Of a stretch of DNA of 62,109 nucleotides, positions 46,833 through 56,052 are shown piece by piece. The position numbers and the translations under genes were made by a program. Source of the stretch: Pseudooceanicola atlanticus. GTDB lineage: Bacteria; Pseudomonadota; Alphaproteobacteria; Rhodobacterales; Rhodobacteraceae. Position 1 is the stretch's first letter. Each line of letters opens with the position of its first letter. The notes beneath the pieces were generated by a model. That model worked only from the letters and a program-made list of their open reading frames with translations, did no database searches and was not told where the DNA came from. The stretch covers positions 1 to 62,109 of the forward strand of contig NZ_AQQX01000017.1 of NCBI RefSeq assembly GCF_000768315.1, given 5' to 3'.

Positions 46833-48616
46833 GCGGGCGTCCCCGCAAGGGCAGGCCCGTCGCTTTCGCACCCGTCACGCCGGAGCGAGCCAAGCCCGAT
46901 CCGGTGCTCGGCCTCAGGTTCGTCATCGAGGCGCGGCATGGCGGGACCGTCCTGGTCGACATGACCGATCTCGATCCTCGTCCGCTCGGTATCGCCTTTG
47001 CCAGCGCGTTGCGCCGGTCGGCCGCGCTCGGCGGCCGGATCGGTGCGGCCAGCGTCATCAAACAGTATGTAAACTCCTATCGCCGTTTCTTCACCTGGCT
47101 TTCCGATGAGGCGGGGGAGGTGGACGGGCCCGAAGACGTGCGCGCAGCCCATGTCGACGGTTTCGCATCGGCACTCGAACGCGGGGGAATGGGCGCGATC
47201 TACCGGCATGTGACGGTCAGCAAGATCGTCAATACGCTGCGTGCGATAGAGGCGGATCGGCCCGACAGGATCACGCCCGACCTCCATGAGCGGTTGCGCT
47301 ATACAATGGCGACCTCGGCGGGACGCTCGACCCCGCGTGATGCCTACAGTCCCTTCGTCGCCCGCGCGCTGCGCGACGCGGCCCGTACGGACGTGGAAGC
47401 GATATTCCGCCGGATCGGCGCCGAGGATCGGACCGATGAGGGCGATCCGGTCATTGCCGGAGCGCGGGCCGATGTCGAAGCTCTCATCGCGCGCCATGGA
47501 GCCGTTCGGACCGAGAGCGTCGAGCTGCGCCGTCTCTATTTCATGCGCTTGCGGCGCGGCTTGCCGATCAGCACGCTGATCGACGACCTGCATCGCCGAC
47601 ATCATCTGCACGTCACCGATCTGCCGCCATTGCTCGTGCTGCTTGCTCTCGATACCGGCCTCGAGCCGGAATGCCTGAAGGCGCTGACGGTCGATTGCCT
47701 GGACAATCCCTCCGCCGGAACCGTCGAACTGCGATACCTGAAACGACGCGCCGGCGCCGCCGGGCACAAGAGCATGCGCGTGCGCGACGGCGGCCTCGGC
47801 ACGCCGGGTGGCCTTATCCGCCGGCTGATCGAGATCACGACCGTCGCCCGTCAGCATCTGCCCAACGATTGTCTCTGGGTTTACCACAACGTCGGCGGTC
47901 TCCATGCAGGCATCCGTCATCCGCGCGAACGCCTCGACGCCTGGGTGGCACGGCACCGGATTGTCGATGAGGACGGCAAGCCGCTCCATCTTCTGCTGTC
48001 CCGGCTTCGCAAAACCCACAAGGCGCTGTGGTACACCAAAACCGAAGGGTACATCGCCCGCTTCGCGGTCGGCCACACGCCCGAGGTCGCGGCGCGCCAC
48101 TACGCCGATCTGCCATCGCTGCGGCCCCTGCACGAGGCCACCGTCGCCGATGCCTTCCGCGACGCTGTCGTCACCGCGATGCCGACCATCCTCGCGCCAG
48201 CAGCCGAGAAGACGCTGCGCGAAGCGCCCGAACAGGCCGGGCCGCTGATGCCGCCGGATGCGGTCGGTTCCATTCTCGATGGGGAGCAGGATCTCTGGCT
48301 CGCCGCCTGCGCGGGGTTCCATAGCAGCCCCTTCGCCGAGGCCGGCTCGCCATGCCAGCAGCCGTTCTGGGGGTGCCTCCATTGCCCCAACGCCGTCATC
48401 ACCGCCCGCAAGCTCCCCGCGATCATGGCCTTCCTGTCCTTCGTCGAAGACCAGCGGCAGGGGCTTCCCGGTCCCGACTGGATGGTCAAGTTCGGGCAGG
48501 TTCATGCCCGGATCGTCCATCAGATCTTGCCCGCGTTTTCCGATACCGTTGTCGCCGAAGCGCGGTTACGCGCCGTGGAGGAGCGCCTCTATCTGCCTCC
48601 CGAGGCGCGCGCATGA
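46829..48616 (+). CDS. Tyrosine recombinase B of the three-gene element
   Basis: This 595-residue protein belongs to the longer recombinase type (TnpB-like). The C-terminal catalytic region reads RLRKTHKALWYT, then FAVGHTPEVAARHYADL (His and Tyr). At the position of the first catalytic Arg the sequence is TGLEPECLKAL, which may mean that this Arg is missing or displaced. Two Cys-rich stretches near the C-terminus (CQQPFWGCLHC) could bind zinc. ATGA overlaps on both sides indicate one operon. Confidence 0.82.
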   Translation: MSGRPRKGRPVAFAPVTPERAKPDPVLGLRFVIEARHGGTVLVDMTDLDPRPLGIAFASALRRSAALGGRIGAASVIKQYVNSYRRFFTWLSDEAGEVDGPEDVRAAHVDGFASALERGGMGAIYRHVTVSKIVNTLRAIEADRPDRITPDLHERLRYTMATSAGRSTPRDAYSPFVARALRDAARTDVEAIFRRIGAEDRTDEGDPVIAGARADVEALIARHGAVRTESVELRRLYFMRLRRGLPISTLIDDLHRRHHLHVTDLPPLLVLLALDTGLEPECLKALTVDCLDNPSAGTVELRYLKRRAGAAGHKSMRVRDGGLGTPGGLIRRLIEITTVARQHLPNDCLWVYHNVGGLHAGIRHPRERLDAWVARHRIVDEDGKPLHLLLSRLRKTHKALWYTKTEGYIARFAVGHTPEVAARHYADLPSLRPLHEATVADAFRDAVVTAMPTILAPAAEKTLREAPEQAGPLMPPDAVGSILDGEQDLWLAACAGFHSSPFAEAGSPCQQPFWGCLHCPNAVITARKLPAIMAFLSFVEDQRQGLPGPDWMVKFGQVHARIVHQILPAFSDTVVAEARLRAVEERLYLPPEARA

Positions 48617-50801
48617 CCGCGCCCGCCCTTGCCCGCGCGCACGCGTTCGATGATCGGCCCGTGCTGGCGTGCGCGCCGCTCAAGCCGGGCCATGCCCGCG
48701 AGGACCTGTCGCGCGTCGGCGATCCAAGCTGGAATCTGGGTCCCGCCGTCTTCCGTGAGAACGCCCGGCGCTGCCACGTCACCGTGTATTTCGACGTGCT
48801 CGAAGATGCCGATGTGCAGGCAATGATGCGCGCCTATCTCTATGCGCGTCTCAATGTCGACCTTCCCGGCCATCGTCCGAAGCTGCCGCCCAGCTGCGTG
48901 CGGCAGGCGTTCAACCGGGCGCGGCGCTTCTTCGGCTTCGTCCGCGAACGATTGGGCGCGCTGGACCTTGCCCGCATTGATCCTCCGCTGATCGACGCCT
49001 ATGCGCGGCATCTCCGAGAGGACCCGGCAAGGCGGCCCGTCATTGTCGGGCAGCTTCTCGAGGTCGTCATCGACTTCTATCTCTACCGCGAGCACCTTCC
49101 CGGCGGCGGCTTGTCGTTCGAACCGTGGGACGGGCGGCCACCCGCGCGCGTCGCGGGCTATCGTCATGTTCCCGAGAACCGGACCCCGCGCATCCCCGAG
49201 CCGATCATTGCGCCGCTTCTGGCATGGTCGCTGCGCTACATCACGGTATTCGCAGGGGACATTCTCGCCGCCCGGCGTGAGCTTTCCCGGCTCGAAGCGC
49301 GCCGCGACCGGCTCTTCGTCGCGGAACAGGGATTGCCGCATGCGGAGCGCCGCCGCCGGCAACGGCAGCGACTGGCGCGCTATTTTCGGTCCCGCGCGCG
49401 GCAGGGCCGGGGCGTGCCGGTCTGGGCAAGCCCACCCAACGGTTCCGCATCCGTCGATCCGGTAAGCGGGGAGCTTCTGCCCGTCGTCAACGTGCAGCTT
49501 CTGCATCTACACGTCGGCGTCGATGCCGCCAGGGAGCCGGCGATGCATCTCGCTCTCGCTGGCGGCGCGTCCGATCTCATCGCTGCCGCCATCGCGGATA
49601 TCGGGATCGAACCCGGCGGCATGGATACGCCAATCTCGGCCGGCCATGGCGGCACCGCTTTGATGCCAAATCCCTCGTCCTGGAAGAGCGCATGCTGCAG
49701 GCAGCGGCTTATGTGGTCTGCGCCTATCTGACCGGTATGCGCGATTGCGAGGTGCAGGCGATGCGCCGGGGATGCCTGACGCTTGCGCGCAGCGAGGACG
49801 GCACCGTGTCACGACACCGCGTCCGTTCCACTGCGTACAAGGGAAAGGGGGGCCGGGGAGCGTCGGCGGAGTGGGTGACCATCGAGCCCGTCGCCCATGC
49901 GATCGGGGTGCTCGAACAGTTGACCCGGCGCGCGGCTGTTGCCCATGGTCTCGATACGCTCTGGCCCGTGCTGTCAGTGACGCGAAGTAGCAAACCGCAC
50001 GTCTCCGCCGAGATCGTGCGCCAGTTAAACGCCTATCGTGACCACCTGAACAGGCTGTTCGGGACGGAAGAGGCGCCCGCCATACCGCCCGGGCCGGACG
50101 GTAAGCCCTGGCGGATCACGACGCGCCAGTTTCGTCGCACGATCGCATGGCACATCGCCAACCGTTCCTTCGGAACGGTGGCCGGCATGATCCAGTACAA
50201 GCATGCATCCGTCGCCGCGTTCGAAGGCTACGCGGGTAGCAGCGCCTCGGGTTTCCGCGCCGAGGTCGAGGCGCAACGCCGGCTCGGCCAGATCGATGAT
50301 CTGCTCGAGTATTTCGACAGGCGGCGCGGCGGAGCCGACCTTGGTGGGCCGGCCGGTCTTCGTGTCGCGCGTACCCTCGACGAGACAGCCACCGAGCTTG
50401 GGCCATTGCCGCCGATGATCGCCGACCGGTCCCGTCTGCGCACTATGCTCGCCAGTCTGGCCCGCACCCTGCATGTCGGACCGCTTGCCGATTGCTTCTT
50501 CGATCCGGCAACCGCCCTGTGCCTCAAGCGCGTGACGGATGCCGCGGCAGACCGCCCGCTGACAGCGCTTTGTGAACCGACCCGCTGCCCGAACGCCTGC
50601 ATCGCGCAACATCACAGGCCCGTGTGGGAGCGGAGTGCCGATGAGGCACGCATGTTGCTGCGCGAGAAGCGGCTGCCCGGATTGCAGCGGGCCGCGCTTC
50701 AGCAGGAAGTTGACCGGATCGAGGGTGTGCTGGCCCGGATCGCGCCGCCGCCCGTTCGGTCGGCGGTAAAGGGAGAGGAGGCTTGGGATCGGGGTGAGTG
50801 A
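48613..50801 (+). pseudogene. Tyrosine recombinase C of the three-gene element, frameshifted
   Basis: The first part (48613 to about 49610) and the second part (about 49610 to 50801) are in different frames. The second frame continues GRPWRHRFDAKS, then AYLTGMRDCEVQAM (Arg I), RQFRRTIAWHI and MIQYKHASVAAFEGYAG, a normal recombinase C-terminus. A one-base deletion near 49600-49625 explains the break; a sequencing error or programmed frameshift is also possible. If real, the element may no longer move by itself. Confidence 0.75.
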
Positions 50802-50852
50802 CGGGATGAGGAGAGCGGGAAAGGCCTGTTCCGCCCGTCCTGGAGACCTGTC

Positions 50853-51755
50853 ATGTCCCGATCTTCCTCATCGGCCGGGCGCGCCGATGTTTATAACCGT
50901 ATCACCACCGAGATCATCGCCGCCATCGAGGCAGGCTCCGGCGACTGGCGTGCGCCCTGGTTCCACGACGGGAGCAGCATCGCGCGTCCGACCAACGTTT
51001 CATCTGGCAAGCGCTATCGCGGCATAAACACCTTGGCGCTCTGGGCCACGGGCTTCGCCGCCGGATATTGCGACGGTATCTGGGGAACGTACAAGCAATG
51101 GCAGGATGCCGGCGCGCAGGTGCGTAAAGGAGAACGCTCTACCACGGTCGTCTTGTGGAGGGAGATCAAGGTTTCCCAGCAGGCCGACGACGAAGACGAT
51201 GATGACGGGCATCGACGGATGTTCGCCCGCGCATTTTCTGTCTTCAATATCGCTCAGGTGGACGGGTACGAGCGCCCGGCGACCCCTGTGCTGCCCGAGG
51301 CTGAACGCCTTGCCCATGCGGAAGCGTTCATCACAAACCTGGGCGTCAAGACGGAGTTCGGTGGATCGGAAGCCTATTACCGCCCGTCGACCGACACCGT
51401 GTTCATGCCGCCGTTCACTTCGTTTCGCGATGCCGCGTCGTTCTACGGTGTCTGGCTACACGAGAATGGTCACGCCAGTGGCGCAAAGCACAGGCTCAAC
51501 CGCGACCTTTCCGGTCGCTTTGGTTCGGCCGCCTATGCCGCCGAAGAATGCTGCGTGGAAATTCTCAGCGGGCTGGTCCTGGCAGACCTCGGGATCGCCC
51601 ACCATCCACGCCCCGATCATGCCGCCTATATTGCCTCGTGGCTCAAGGTCCTGAAAGACGACCCCAAGGCCATCTTCACCGCCGCCAGCAAGGCGCAGCA
51701 GGCGGCCGACTGGATGCATGCGCAGCAGCCCCATGCAGAGGAGGTAGCGGCATGA
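50853..51755 (+). CDS. ArdC-like antirestriction protein, cargo of the element
   Basis: This 300-residue protein has the ArdC N-terminal region (VYNRITTEIIAAIEAGSGDWRAPW, then GKRYRGINTLALWA and TYKQWQDAGAQVRKGERSTTVV) and the zincin motif HENGH near residue 203. The C-terminal AYIASWLKVLKDDPKAIFTAASKAQQAADW is complete, unlike the split host gene. It is clearly different from that gene in sequence, so it is not a duplication of it. It may protect the element's DNA or replace the function it destroyed. Confidence 0.82.
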   Translation: MSRSSSSAGRADVYNRITTEIIAAIEAGSGDWRAPWFHDGSSIARPTNVSSGKRYRGINTLALWATGFAAGYCDGIWGTYKQWQDAGAQVRKGERSTTVVLWREIKVSQQADDEDDDDGHRRMFARAFSVFNIAQVDGYERPATPVLPEAERLAHAEAFITNLGVKTEFGGSEAYYRPSTDTVFMPPFTSFRDAASFYGVWLHENGHASGAKHRLNRDLSGRFGSAAYAAEECCVEILSGLVLADLGIAHHPRPDHAAYIASWLKVLKDDPKAIFTAASKAQQAADWMHAQQPHAEEVAA

Positions 51756-51797
51756 CCAAAACCGTTCTCATTGCCGAAAAATTTCAGAATGGGGCTG

Positions 51798-51810
51798 GAC
51801 TGTCAGGATA
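51798..51810. repeat. Right end of the three-recombinase element
   Basis: GACTGTCAGGATA is the inverted partner of 45310-45322. Confidence 0.65.
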
Positions 51811-51811
51811 T

Positions 51812-52018
51812 GTCGCGGAGCTCTGTACGGTGTTTTTGGGTCAGAAGCAGGGGTTTTCGGCGCATACGCTGGAGCTGAATGCGGCCTATCTCAGCAACTG
51901 GGTCCGGGTGCTCCGCTCAGACAAGCGGGCGATCTTCAAACATGCGGCGGACGCGCAGCGCGCCTGCGACTATCTCGTCGCCGTGTCGGAGGCGGGGCAG
52001 GGGGAACAGGCCGCATGA
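51812..52018 (+). pseudogene. ardC: ArdC-like gene, C-terminal part
   Basis: From GTC at 51812 the frame reads VAELCTVFLGQ, then NAAYLSNWVRVLRSDKRAIF and KHAADAQRACDYLVAV. This is the C-terminal helical part of an ArdC protein and continues exactly from the Val-Ala at which the N-terminal part stops (45303-45308). An ATG at 51752 inside the element could still start a short chimeric product. Confidence 0.8.
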
Positions 52019-52050
52019 CGTCCGAGGCTGTCCGGGCTGGTAGGGCGTGT

Positions 52051-52072
52051 GAAAGGAAAAGCTGGCTTTGGG
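52051..52072 (+). repeat. Recurrent leader motif, copy 2
   Basis: GAAAGGAAAAGC followed by TGGCTTTGGG, 37 bp before the DUF3768 start. Confidence 0.5.
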
Positions 52073-52108
52073 TCTGGTGGTTTCAACACATCCCGAAAGG
52101 ACAGCCCC

Positions 52109-52498
52109 ATGAGCCATGCCGAACCCGCAGAGTATCCCCGACCGAACGCCACCGTCATCGCCGCCCATAACGATGCCTTCCGCAGGTTTGCCTGTCTGGG
52201 CATCGCCCCGGATCAGGCGATCCAGGGCCGCCTCGTCGTGACCCAGTCCCTGATCGAGGCCGGCGATGGTTTCGTGACGGAAGCCGTGAAGGCCACCGGT
52301 GCGTTCGATACATTCGAGCCCGACAATGACCCTGACGGCTGGCACGATTTCGGGGCGGTGACGATCCGCGGCGAGACTGTGTTCTGGAAAATTGACCTCT
52401 ACGAGGCCGGTTCCGACTTCCGCTACGGCGCCGAGGCTCCCGACAATCCAGAAACCACCATGCGCGTTCTTACCATCATGATGGCGCGCGACTGGTAG
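52109..52498 (+). CDS. DUF3768 family protein
   Basis: This 129-residue protein has the DUF3768 pattern: IAAHNDAFRRF near the start, then LIEAGDGFVTEAVKATGAFDTF, WHDFGAVTIRGETVFWKIDL and TMRVLTIMMARDW at the end. It is a common small protein on alphaproteobacterial plasmids with no known function. The ATG at 52109 follows GAAAGGACAGCCCC. It is preceded by a recurrent leader motif and followed by a hairpin. Confidence 0.78.
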   Translation: MSHAEPAEYPRPNATVIAAHNDAFRRFACLGIAPDQAIQGRLVVTQSLIEAGDGFVTEAVKATGAFDTFEPDNDPDGWHDFGAVTIRGETVFWKIDLYEAGSDFRYGAEAPDNPETTMRVLTIMMARDW

Positions 52499-52530
52499 GG
52501 CAGGCCGCACCCCAACCTTACATCACCGAC

Positions 52531-52565
52531 AGGCCCGCTGACCCTCCGAAAGGGAAAGTGGGCCT
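52531..52565 (+). terminator. Hairpin after DUF3768
   Basis: AGGCCCGCT (52531-52539) pairs with AGTGGGCCT (52557-52565; one G-T pair), with an inner CCCT/AGGG. CTTGTCCTGTTGG follows. It may end the DUF3768 transcript. Confidence 0.5.
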
Positions 52566-52569
52566 CTTG
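52548..52569 (+). repeat. Recurrent leader motif, variant copy 3
   Basis: GAAAGGGAAAG followed by TGGGCCTCTTG is a weaker match to the motif at 52051 and 60311. It forms the right arm of the hairpin at 52531-52565, about 80 bp before the ParB-like gene. Confidence 0.35.
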
Positions 52570-52646
52570 TCCTGTTGGTTCCCGGATCCGGGGATCGGTC
52601 GCACGGAAACTCGCGGCCCTCTCAATCACGTCGAGAAGGACATGCC

Positions 52647-54620
52647 ATGACTCAGTCGTTCAAACCCACCACCGTCGCCATCGGCGATCTTGTCGCCCAT
52701 CCCGCAAACGTACGGACCAATTCCCCCGAGACCTACGCCTCCGAGAATATCGCGCATCTCAAGGCCAGCATCGCCGTATTGGGCCTCCTGCAACCGCTGC
52801 TCGTCCAGAAGATCGACGGCAAGTTCGGGGTGCTCGCCGGTGGCCGTCGACACGCGGCCCTGCTGGAACTTGCTGCGGACAAGGCCGCCAAGGGCTTCAC
52901 CAACAGCACGAAGATCGATTGCCGACTGGTCTCCGAAGATTGTGATGTGACCACCGCGCTCTCGCTCGCCGAAAACATCACCCAGGCCCCGATGAACGCG
53001 ATCGACGAGTTCGAGGCCTTCGCCCGGATGATGGAGGTCGATGGTCAGACGCCGGAAACCATCGCCAAGACCTTCGGTACCACGGTCGCCGCTGTCAAAG
53101 GCCGTCTGCGCTATGGGCTCATCCATCCCGACATCCGCGCCGCGGCCCGCGCCAAATCGATCACGCTCGATACGATGAAGGCTTTCGCCGATCATCCCAG
53201 CCAGGAGGTGCAACGCGAGGTCTTCGAGGCGCTCACCAAGGAGGACAACCATGTCCAGGCCTACACCGTGCGGAACGCGCTGAAGTCCCGCGGTGTCCAG
53301 GTCAGCGACGATATCGGGGCCTTCGTGCGTAAAGACTACGAGGCGCGCGGCGGTGCCATCGCGGCCGATCTGCTGGACGAGCATTCCGTGCTCGAGGATT
53401 CCGCGCTGGTCGAAACGATCCTGCTGGAAAAACTCGCCGCCGCCGCCGAAGAGGCTCGGGCAGAGATCGGCTTTGCCTGGGCCGACGCGGTCATTCAGTA
53501 CGACTATGCCGCCATGGCGGATTATGGTCGGGTCTATCCGGGTCCGGTCGAGCCCGACGAGAAGGGTTCGAGGCGCGTCGACGAGATCACCGCCGAGCTT
53601 GAGAAACTCGAACACGAGATGGAGAACGAAGAACTCGAGGACGAGGCGTACAATGAACTCTACGAACGCGTGGACGCGCTGGAAGCCGAGGCGCGGGACC
53701 TCCGGGAGGCCTATAGCACCGAGGATCTTGCCAGCTCCGGCGTGATCGCGTCCTGGTCGCATGGCAAGATCTCCCTGCATGTCGGGATGGTGCGCCCTGA
53801 AGACAAGACAGAGCGGTCTGGCAAAGGCACCGGCGCACCGAGTGACAAGGGCGCCGCAGACGGCGATGAGATCACCTATCCCGCCTCGCTCACCGAGGAT
53901 CTCAAGACCGAACGGGCAATGGCGCTCGGCGCGGCCATGGCCAAGCACCCGGAGGCGACGCTTGATCTCACGCTCTTCAAGCTGGTTACGGATGTGCTTA
54001 CCAGCGGTTTGGGCGTCACCCAGGCGATCAAGGTCGACGCGCGACAGGAGTATCGCACCCACGCGAAGATGGACGAGATCGACGGCACATCGCTCGAACA
54101 GGTGGCGGCAGCGCATGACGCGCTCAACCTCTCCTGGGCCGATGACGCGAAGTCCCCTGCCGACCAGTTTGCGCTCTTCCGGGCCCTTGACGCGGGCGAG
54201 AAGGCGAAACTCGTCGCCTACGCTACGGCCGCGACCACGCAATCCTGTTTCGCACGGGACAGGCAGCGCGACAGCTTGATGCATGACTTCGAAGTCGAGA
54301 TCATGCCGGACATACGGGCGCATTGGACGCCGAATGCGGCGCTTTTCAACCGCTTCAAGAAGGCCTGGCTTCTGAAGATTCTCGGCGAGGAGCTGGGGCT
54401 CGCACAAGAGGCGGTGACATTGGCCTCTTCGACCAAGAAGCAAGTCGTCGAATTCTGCGAAAAGCTCTTTGCGGAGCCTTTCGCCACGCTGACGGAGGCG
54501 CAGCGCGCGGCGGTCGCGGCCTGGTGTCCTCCGATGATGCAGACGGCAGGTGTCGAGCCGGTTGATGCTGGCGAGTCCGAGACACCCGTAGACGCAACCG
54601 GGGTCGCCAAAGCGGCCTGA
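52647..54620 (+). CDS. Large ParB/Spo0J-like protein
   Basis: This 657-residue protein begins with a ParB N-terminal domain (PANVRTNSPETYASENIAHLKASIAVLGLLQPLLVQK, then GVLAGGRRHAALLELA and SLAENITQAPMNAIDEFEAFARM) and an HTH (ETIAKTFGTTVAAVKGRLRYG). A long acidic coiled-coil segment (about residues 310-370) and a helical C-terminal domain follow. No ParA partner is adjacent and the protein is twice the length of RepB. Such orphans are typical for this backbone; they may regulate plasmid genes or act on DNA as nuclease-like proteins. The ATG at 52647 follows GAGAAGGACATGCC. Confidence 0.82.
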   Translation: MTQSFKPTTVAIGDLVAHPANVRTNSPETYASENIAHLKASIAVLGLLQPLLVQKIDGKFGVLAGGRRHAALLELAADKAAKGFTNSTKIDCRLVSEDCDVTTALSLAENITQAPMNAIDEFEAFARMMEVDGQTPETIAKTFGTTVAAVKGRLRYGLIHPDIRAAARAKSITLDTMKAFADHPSQEVQREVFEALTKEDNHVQAYTVRNALKSRGVQVSDDIGAFVRKDYEARGGAIAADLLDEHSVLEDSALVETILLEKLAAAAEEARAEIGFAWADAVIQYDYAAMADYGRVYPGPVEPDEKGSRRVDEITAELEKLEHEMENEELEDEAYNELYERVDALEAEARDLREAYSTEDLASSGVIASWSHGKISLHVGMVRPEDKTERSGKGTGAPSDKGAADGDEITYPASLTEDLKTERAMALGAAMAKHPEATLDLTLFKLVTDVLTSGLGVTQAIKVDARQEYRTHAKMDEIDGTSLEQVAAAHDALNLSWADDAKSPADQFALFRALDAGEKAKLVAYATAATTQSCFARDRQRDSLMHDFEVEIMPDIRAHWTPNAALFNRFKKAWLLKILGEELGLAQEAVTLASSTKKQVVEFCEKLFAEPFATLTEAQRAAVAAWCPPMMQTAGVEPVDAGESETPVDATGVAKAA

Positions 54621-54690
54621 TCGAGCAGGCGGCCCGCTCGGCATGTCCGGCGCGGGTCGCACCCTTCCCTCCATCTTACAGGTAAATCCC

Positions 54691-55284
54691 ATGTCCCTTC
54701 TTAGCTTCACTGCCGCGAGCGTCGCGGCGCAGATCGCGCATGCGCGCGGCTGCTCCACCTTCCTTCCCAACTGGAACGGGCCGGTGGGCAAACCCGCCCT
54801 GATCCTGATCGTCGGCACTGGTGTGCATCTGCGCTCCAATGGCATCGACGGTTCGACCACGCGGATCGTCACCACCGAACGCGCCGATCCCACATATGCC
54901 TTCGCCAAGGGCATCAACCCGTTCCGCGATCCGGATTGGATGGCGGCGCGGCAGGCGGCGTTTCGCGATTTGACGGGCCAGTTCTACACCGACATTCTCG
55001 ATGACGTGCAGATGCTGATCGACCGCGGTCACGACACTATCCGGCTGGCAACCGATGGCCACACGATCTGCGTTTTCCTGCGCCGCGCCGCTGACTACCT
55101 GATCGGCGGCACCTACGACGTGCCCTCCGGTCTCGGCGGGACGTTCCGGGTGATCCTGAAGGACGCCACCGACACCCACGCCCTCGTGCAGAATAGCGGC
55201 AATTGCGAGGATTTCGACGATATGCTGCCTTACCGCGTGCCGCTCGATGCGCTCATCGAAATCGATGACCGGAGGGCGGCATAG
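54691..55284 (+). CDS. Hypothetical plasmid protein
   Basis: I do not recognise this 197-residue protein. It is a soluble alpha/beta protein with a glycine-rich strand (KPALILIVGTGVHLRSNGIDG) and a central helix (FTLTGQFYTDILDD-like, residues 95-110). The start ATG at 54691 was chosen after a weak AGGTAAATCCC. Its stop overlaps the next gene's GTG start by one base, so the two are probably translated together. It is part of the backbone between the ParB-like gene and methyltransferase-helicase copy 2. Confidence 0.6.
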   Translation: MSLLSFTAASVAAQIAHARGCSTFLPNWNGPVGKPALILIVGTGVHLRSNGIDGSTTRIVTTERADPTYAFAKGINPFRDPDWMAARQAAFRDLTGQFYTDILDDVQMLIDRGHDTIRLATDGHTICVFLRRAADYLIGGTYDVPSGLGGTFRVILKDATDTHALVQNSGNCEDFDDMLPYRVPLDALIEIDDRRAA

Positions 55285-55940
55285 TGGGTTGGCTCTTCTA
55301 CACCGACCGCCGCGTCAAAACCTACGCGGAGGAGAAGGCAGAAATCGCCCGGCTCTGCACCTTCGAGACGGATACCCGCAAGACATTGTTGCTCAAGGCC
55401 TGCAAGGTCGGCTCGACCTGGTATGCAGCTTTGAGGCTCACCAACATCGATGGCGGGCCGGTTGAAGACAGAACCTACGTGACCGATGCCGACGGGTCGA
55501 TCACCTTCGGCGCCGTCTTCCTCACCCGCTATGACGAGGGCTGCTGGGGCTACAAGGACATGGAGGAGAGCGTCGGCCCGGTCGAGTCCCGCGCGCCGCT
55601 CAGCCTTCTGGTGTTGCTCTCCGAGTTGAAGGATCCCGACAGCTATGCCCATGCTTGGCGTCAGCGCTGCCGCGATTGGGCGGCAATCCCGGACTACGAC
55701 GAGGGTGACAAGATCAAACTGGCCTCACCGGTAACGCTGACCGATGGCAGCACCTGCCAGATCGTGACCGCCACCCATTACCGGCGCGGAGGGCAAAAGC
55801 GTCGCTGCTACCGCATCGAGGAGACAGGCGACCTCGTGCGTCTGTCGAAAGCCTCGCTCGCCGGGTCCGAACTCCTCAGCTCGGCGAAGAGTGCGGCGAG
55901 TCCGGTTCTGGCCGAATTTTTCGCCGGGAAGGGGTCCTGA
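55284..55940 (+). CDS. DUF6927-like plasmid protein
   Basis: This 218-residue protein starts MGWLFYTDRRVKTYAEEKAE with a GTG codon, which resembles a plasmid family I recall as DUF6927. The middle part (TWYAALRLTNIDG, then TFGAVFLTRYDEGCWGYKDMEES) is well preserved. Its function is unknown. The end of the gene is followed by a strong hairpin at 55973-56008. Confidence 0.65.
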   Translation: MGWLFYTDRRVKTYAEEKAEIARLCTFETDTRKTLLLKACKVGSTWYAALRLTNIDGGPVEDRTYVTDADGSITFGAVFLTRYDEGCWGYKDMEESVGPVESRAPLSLLVLLSELKDPDSYAHAWRQRCRDWAAIPDYDEGDKIKLASPVTLTDGSTCQIVTATHYRRGGQKRRCYRIEETGDLVRLSKASLAGSELLSSAKSAASPVLAEFFAGKGS

Positions 55941-55972
55941 CCGCCGGCAGCGACGTCATCTGTCCGGCCTTG

Positions 55973-56008
55973 AGCCGCCTCCGCGCGTTTGAAAGCGCAG
56001 AGGCGGCT
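55973..56008 (+). terminator. Hairpin terminator between DUF6927 and methyltransferase-helicase 2
   Basis: Fourteen-base arms (AGCCGCCTCCGCGC and GCGCAGAGGCGGCT, one mismatch) around an 8-base loop are followed by TTCTGTCC. It is a probable intrinsic terminator with a weak T tract. Confidence 0.6.
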
Positions 56009-56052
56009 TTCTGTCCTGTCGGACCCACAACCTGACTCAAAGGACAGACGAT

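Larger units (their letters stand above)
45309..51811 (+). mobile_element. Three-recombinase (RIT/Tn554-like) transposable element with ArdC cargo
   Basis: A 6.5-kb element splits ardC. Its ends are inverted: TATCTTGACAGTC at 45310-45322 and GACTGTCAGGATA at 51798-51810 (one mismatch). The flanks GTGGCC and GTCGCG both encode Val-Ala of the split gene, so a short target-like duplication is likely. It contains three overlapping tyrosine recombinase genes and one passenger gene. Confidence 0.75.

Noticed and set aside
46742..48520. A 592-codon minus-strand frame opposite the second recombinase
   Set aside because: Recombinase motifs and ATGA couplings support the plus strand.
44586..52018. Two separate intact ardC genes flanking the recombinases
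   Set aside because: The first frame stops without the C-terminal domain and the matching C-terminus is found after the element, so it is one split gene plus a different cargo gene.
52626..54917. A 763-codon minus-strand frame opposite the ParB-like gene
   Set aside because: The ParB N-terminal domain and the ribosome site support the plus-strand gene only.
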